Origin: Alphaproteobacteria bacterium UBA2966
Lineage (GTDB): Bacteria > Pseudomonadota > Alphaproteobacteria > UBA2966
Assembly: GCA_002348365.1 (NCBI GenBank)
Contig: DEBC01000032.1
Location: 1-5,266, forward strand
Direction: 5' to 3'
DNA: 5,266 nt
Shown: positions 5,154 to 5,266 of the stretch, piece by piece
How the letters are laid out: the number at the start of each line of letters is the position of its first letter
Numbering within the stretch: position 1 is the stretch's first letter
Translations under genes and position numbers: made by a program
Notes under the pieces: generated by a model
What the model saw: only the letters and a program-made list of their open reading frames with translations
Database searches by the model: none
Told to the model about the DNA's origin: nothing

Positions 5154-5266
5154 CTAAGAACGCCACGCAGCCATGACCATCCAGGTGGTCAAGGCAGCCG
5201 CAACGAGCACGCCTGGATAAGACACCCACACGGGGACGATGACCCCTGCCATGGAGATCTCGAACT
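5154..5266 (-). CDS. 3' end of a convergent gene, probable membrane protein
   Basis: On the minus strand an open frame enters at the right edge and stops with TAG at 5154-5156, only 6 bases from the sulfatase stop. Its last 36 residues run from FEISMAGV to MAAWRS and contain a long hydrophobic stretch rich in Val, Ala, Leu and Trp, followed by a terminal Arg-Ser, which suggests a C-terminal membrane helix. About three quarters of its codons end in G or C, like the neighbouring genes; of the two other minus-strand frames, one is stopped. The gene would be tail-to-tail with the sulfatase. The family cannot be recognised from this fragment. A membrane transporter or another membrane protein is possible, but nothing more can be said. 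Confidence 0.5.
   Translation of the reverse strand, partial: FEISMAGVIVPVWVSYPGVLVAAALTTWMVMAAWRS

Noticed and set aside
5174..5191. TGACCA/TGGTCA hairpin downstream of the sulfatase stop as a terminator.
   Set aside because: The 6-pair stem is not followed by a T-run on either strand and lies inside the convergent coding frame.
5174..5221. Small plus-strand frame MTIQVVKAAATSTPG after the sulfatase.
   Set aside because: It is only 15 codons with no ribosome-binding site, and it opposes a better-supported minus-strand hydrophobic frame.

Overview
This window is ordinary chromosomal-type DNA of moderately high GC content with G/C-rich third codon positions. The protein families look proteobacterial and most likely alphaproteobacterial: a BetC-type sulfatase, a LysR regulator, a short bacterial desaturase and a Fe-ADH. 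That placement rests on recognised sequence style, not a database search. No rRNA, tRNA, CRISPR array, insertion sequence or phage gene is visible.

Layout, left to right. On the minus strand lie a possible gene start cut by the left edge (1-23), a membrane di-iron fatty-acid-desaturase-family enzyme (61-1071) and a LysR-type regulator (1189-2076). A 143-base divergent control region (2077-2219) separates the regulator from a plus-strand group III, iron-type alcohol dehydrogenase (2220-3380). This region holds a dyad that fits a LysR operator, a candidate promoter on each strand, and signs that the regulator mRNA may be nearly leaderless. A 213-base spacer follows, with a hairpin after the dehydrogenase stop, two inverted repeats and a second candidate promoter. 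Next is a complete plus-strand S1 sulfatase of the choline-sulfatase (BetC) type (3594-5147). The last 113 bases are best read as the 3' end of a convergent minus-strand gene ending in a hydrophobic segment.

How the genes may work together (inference). A sulfatase that frees an alcohol from a sulfate ester, an alcohol dehydrogenase that could oxidise that alcohol to an aldehyde, and a membrane di-iron oxygenase or desaturase, all around a LysR regulator, could form a small catabolic module for a sulfate ester or a related alcohol. The classical choline-sulfate partners (betaine aldehyde dehydrogenase, GMC choline dehydrogenase, BetI) are absent from the window. The sulfatase also departs from the well-known enzyme in its active-site motif (C-A-S-S-R, with Ser where Pro is usual) and in part of its presumed substrate pocket, so its substrate may not be choline-O-sulfate. 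These are the most interesting points here. The rest looks like conventional accessory metabolism.
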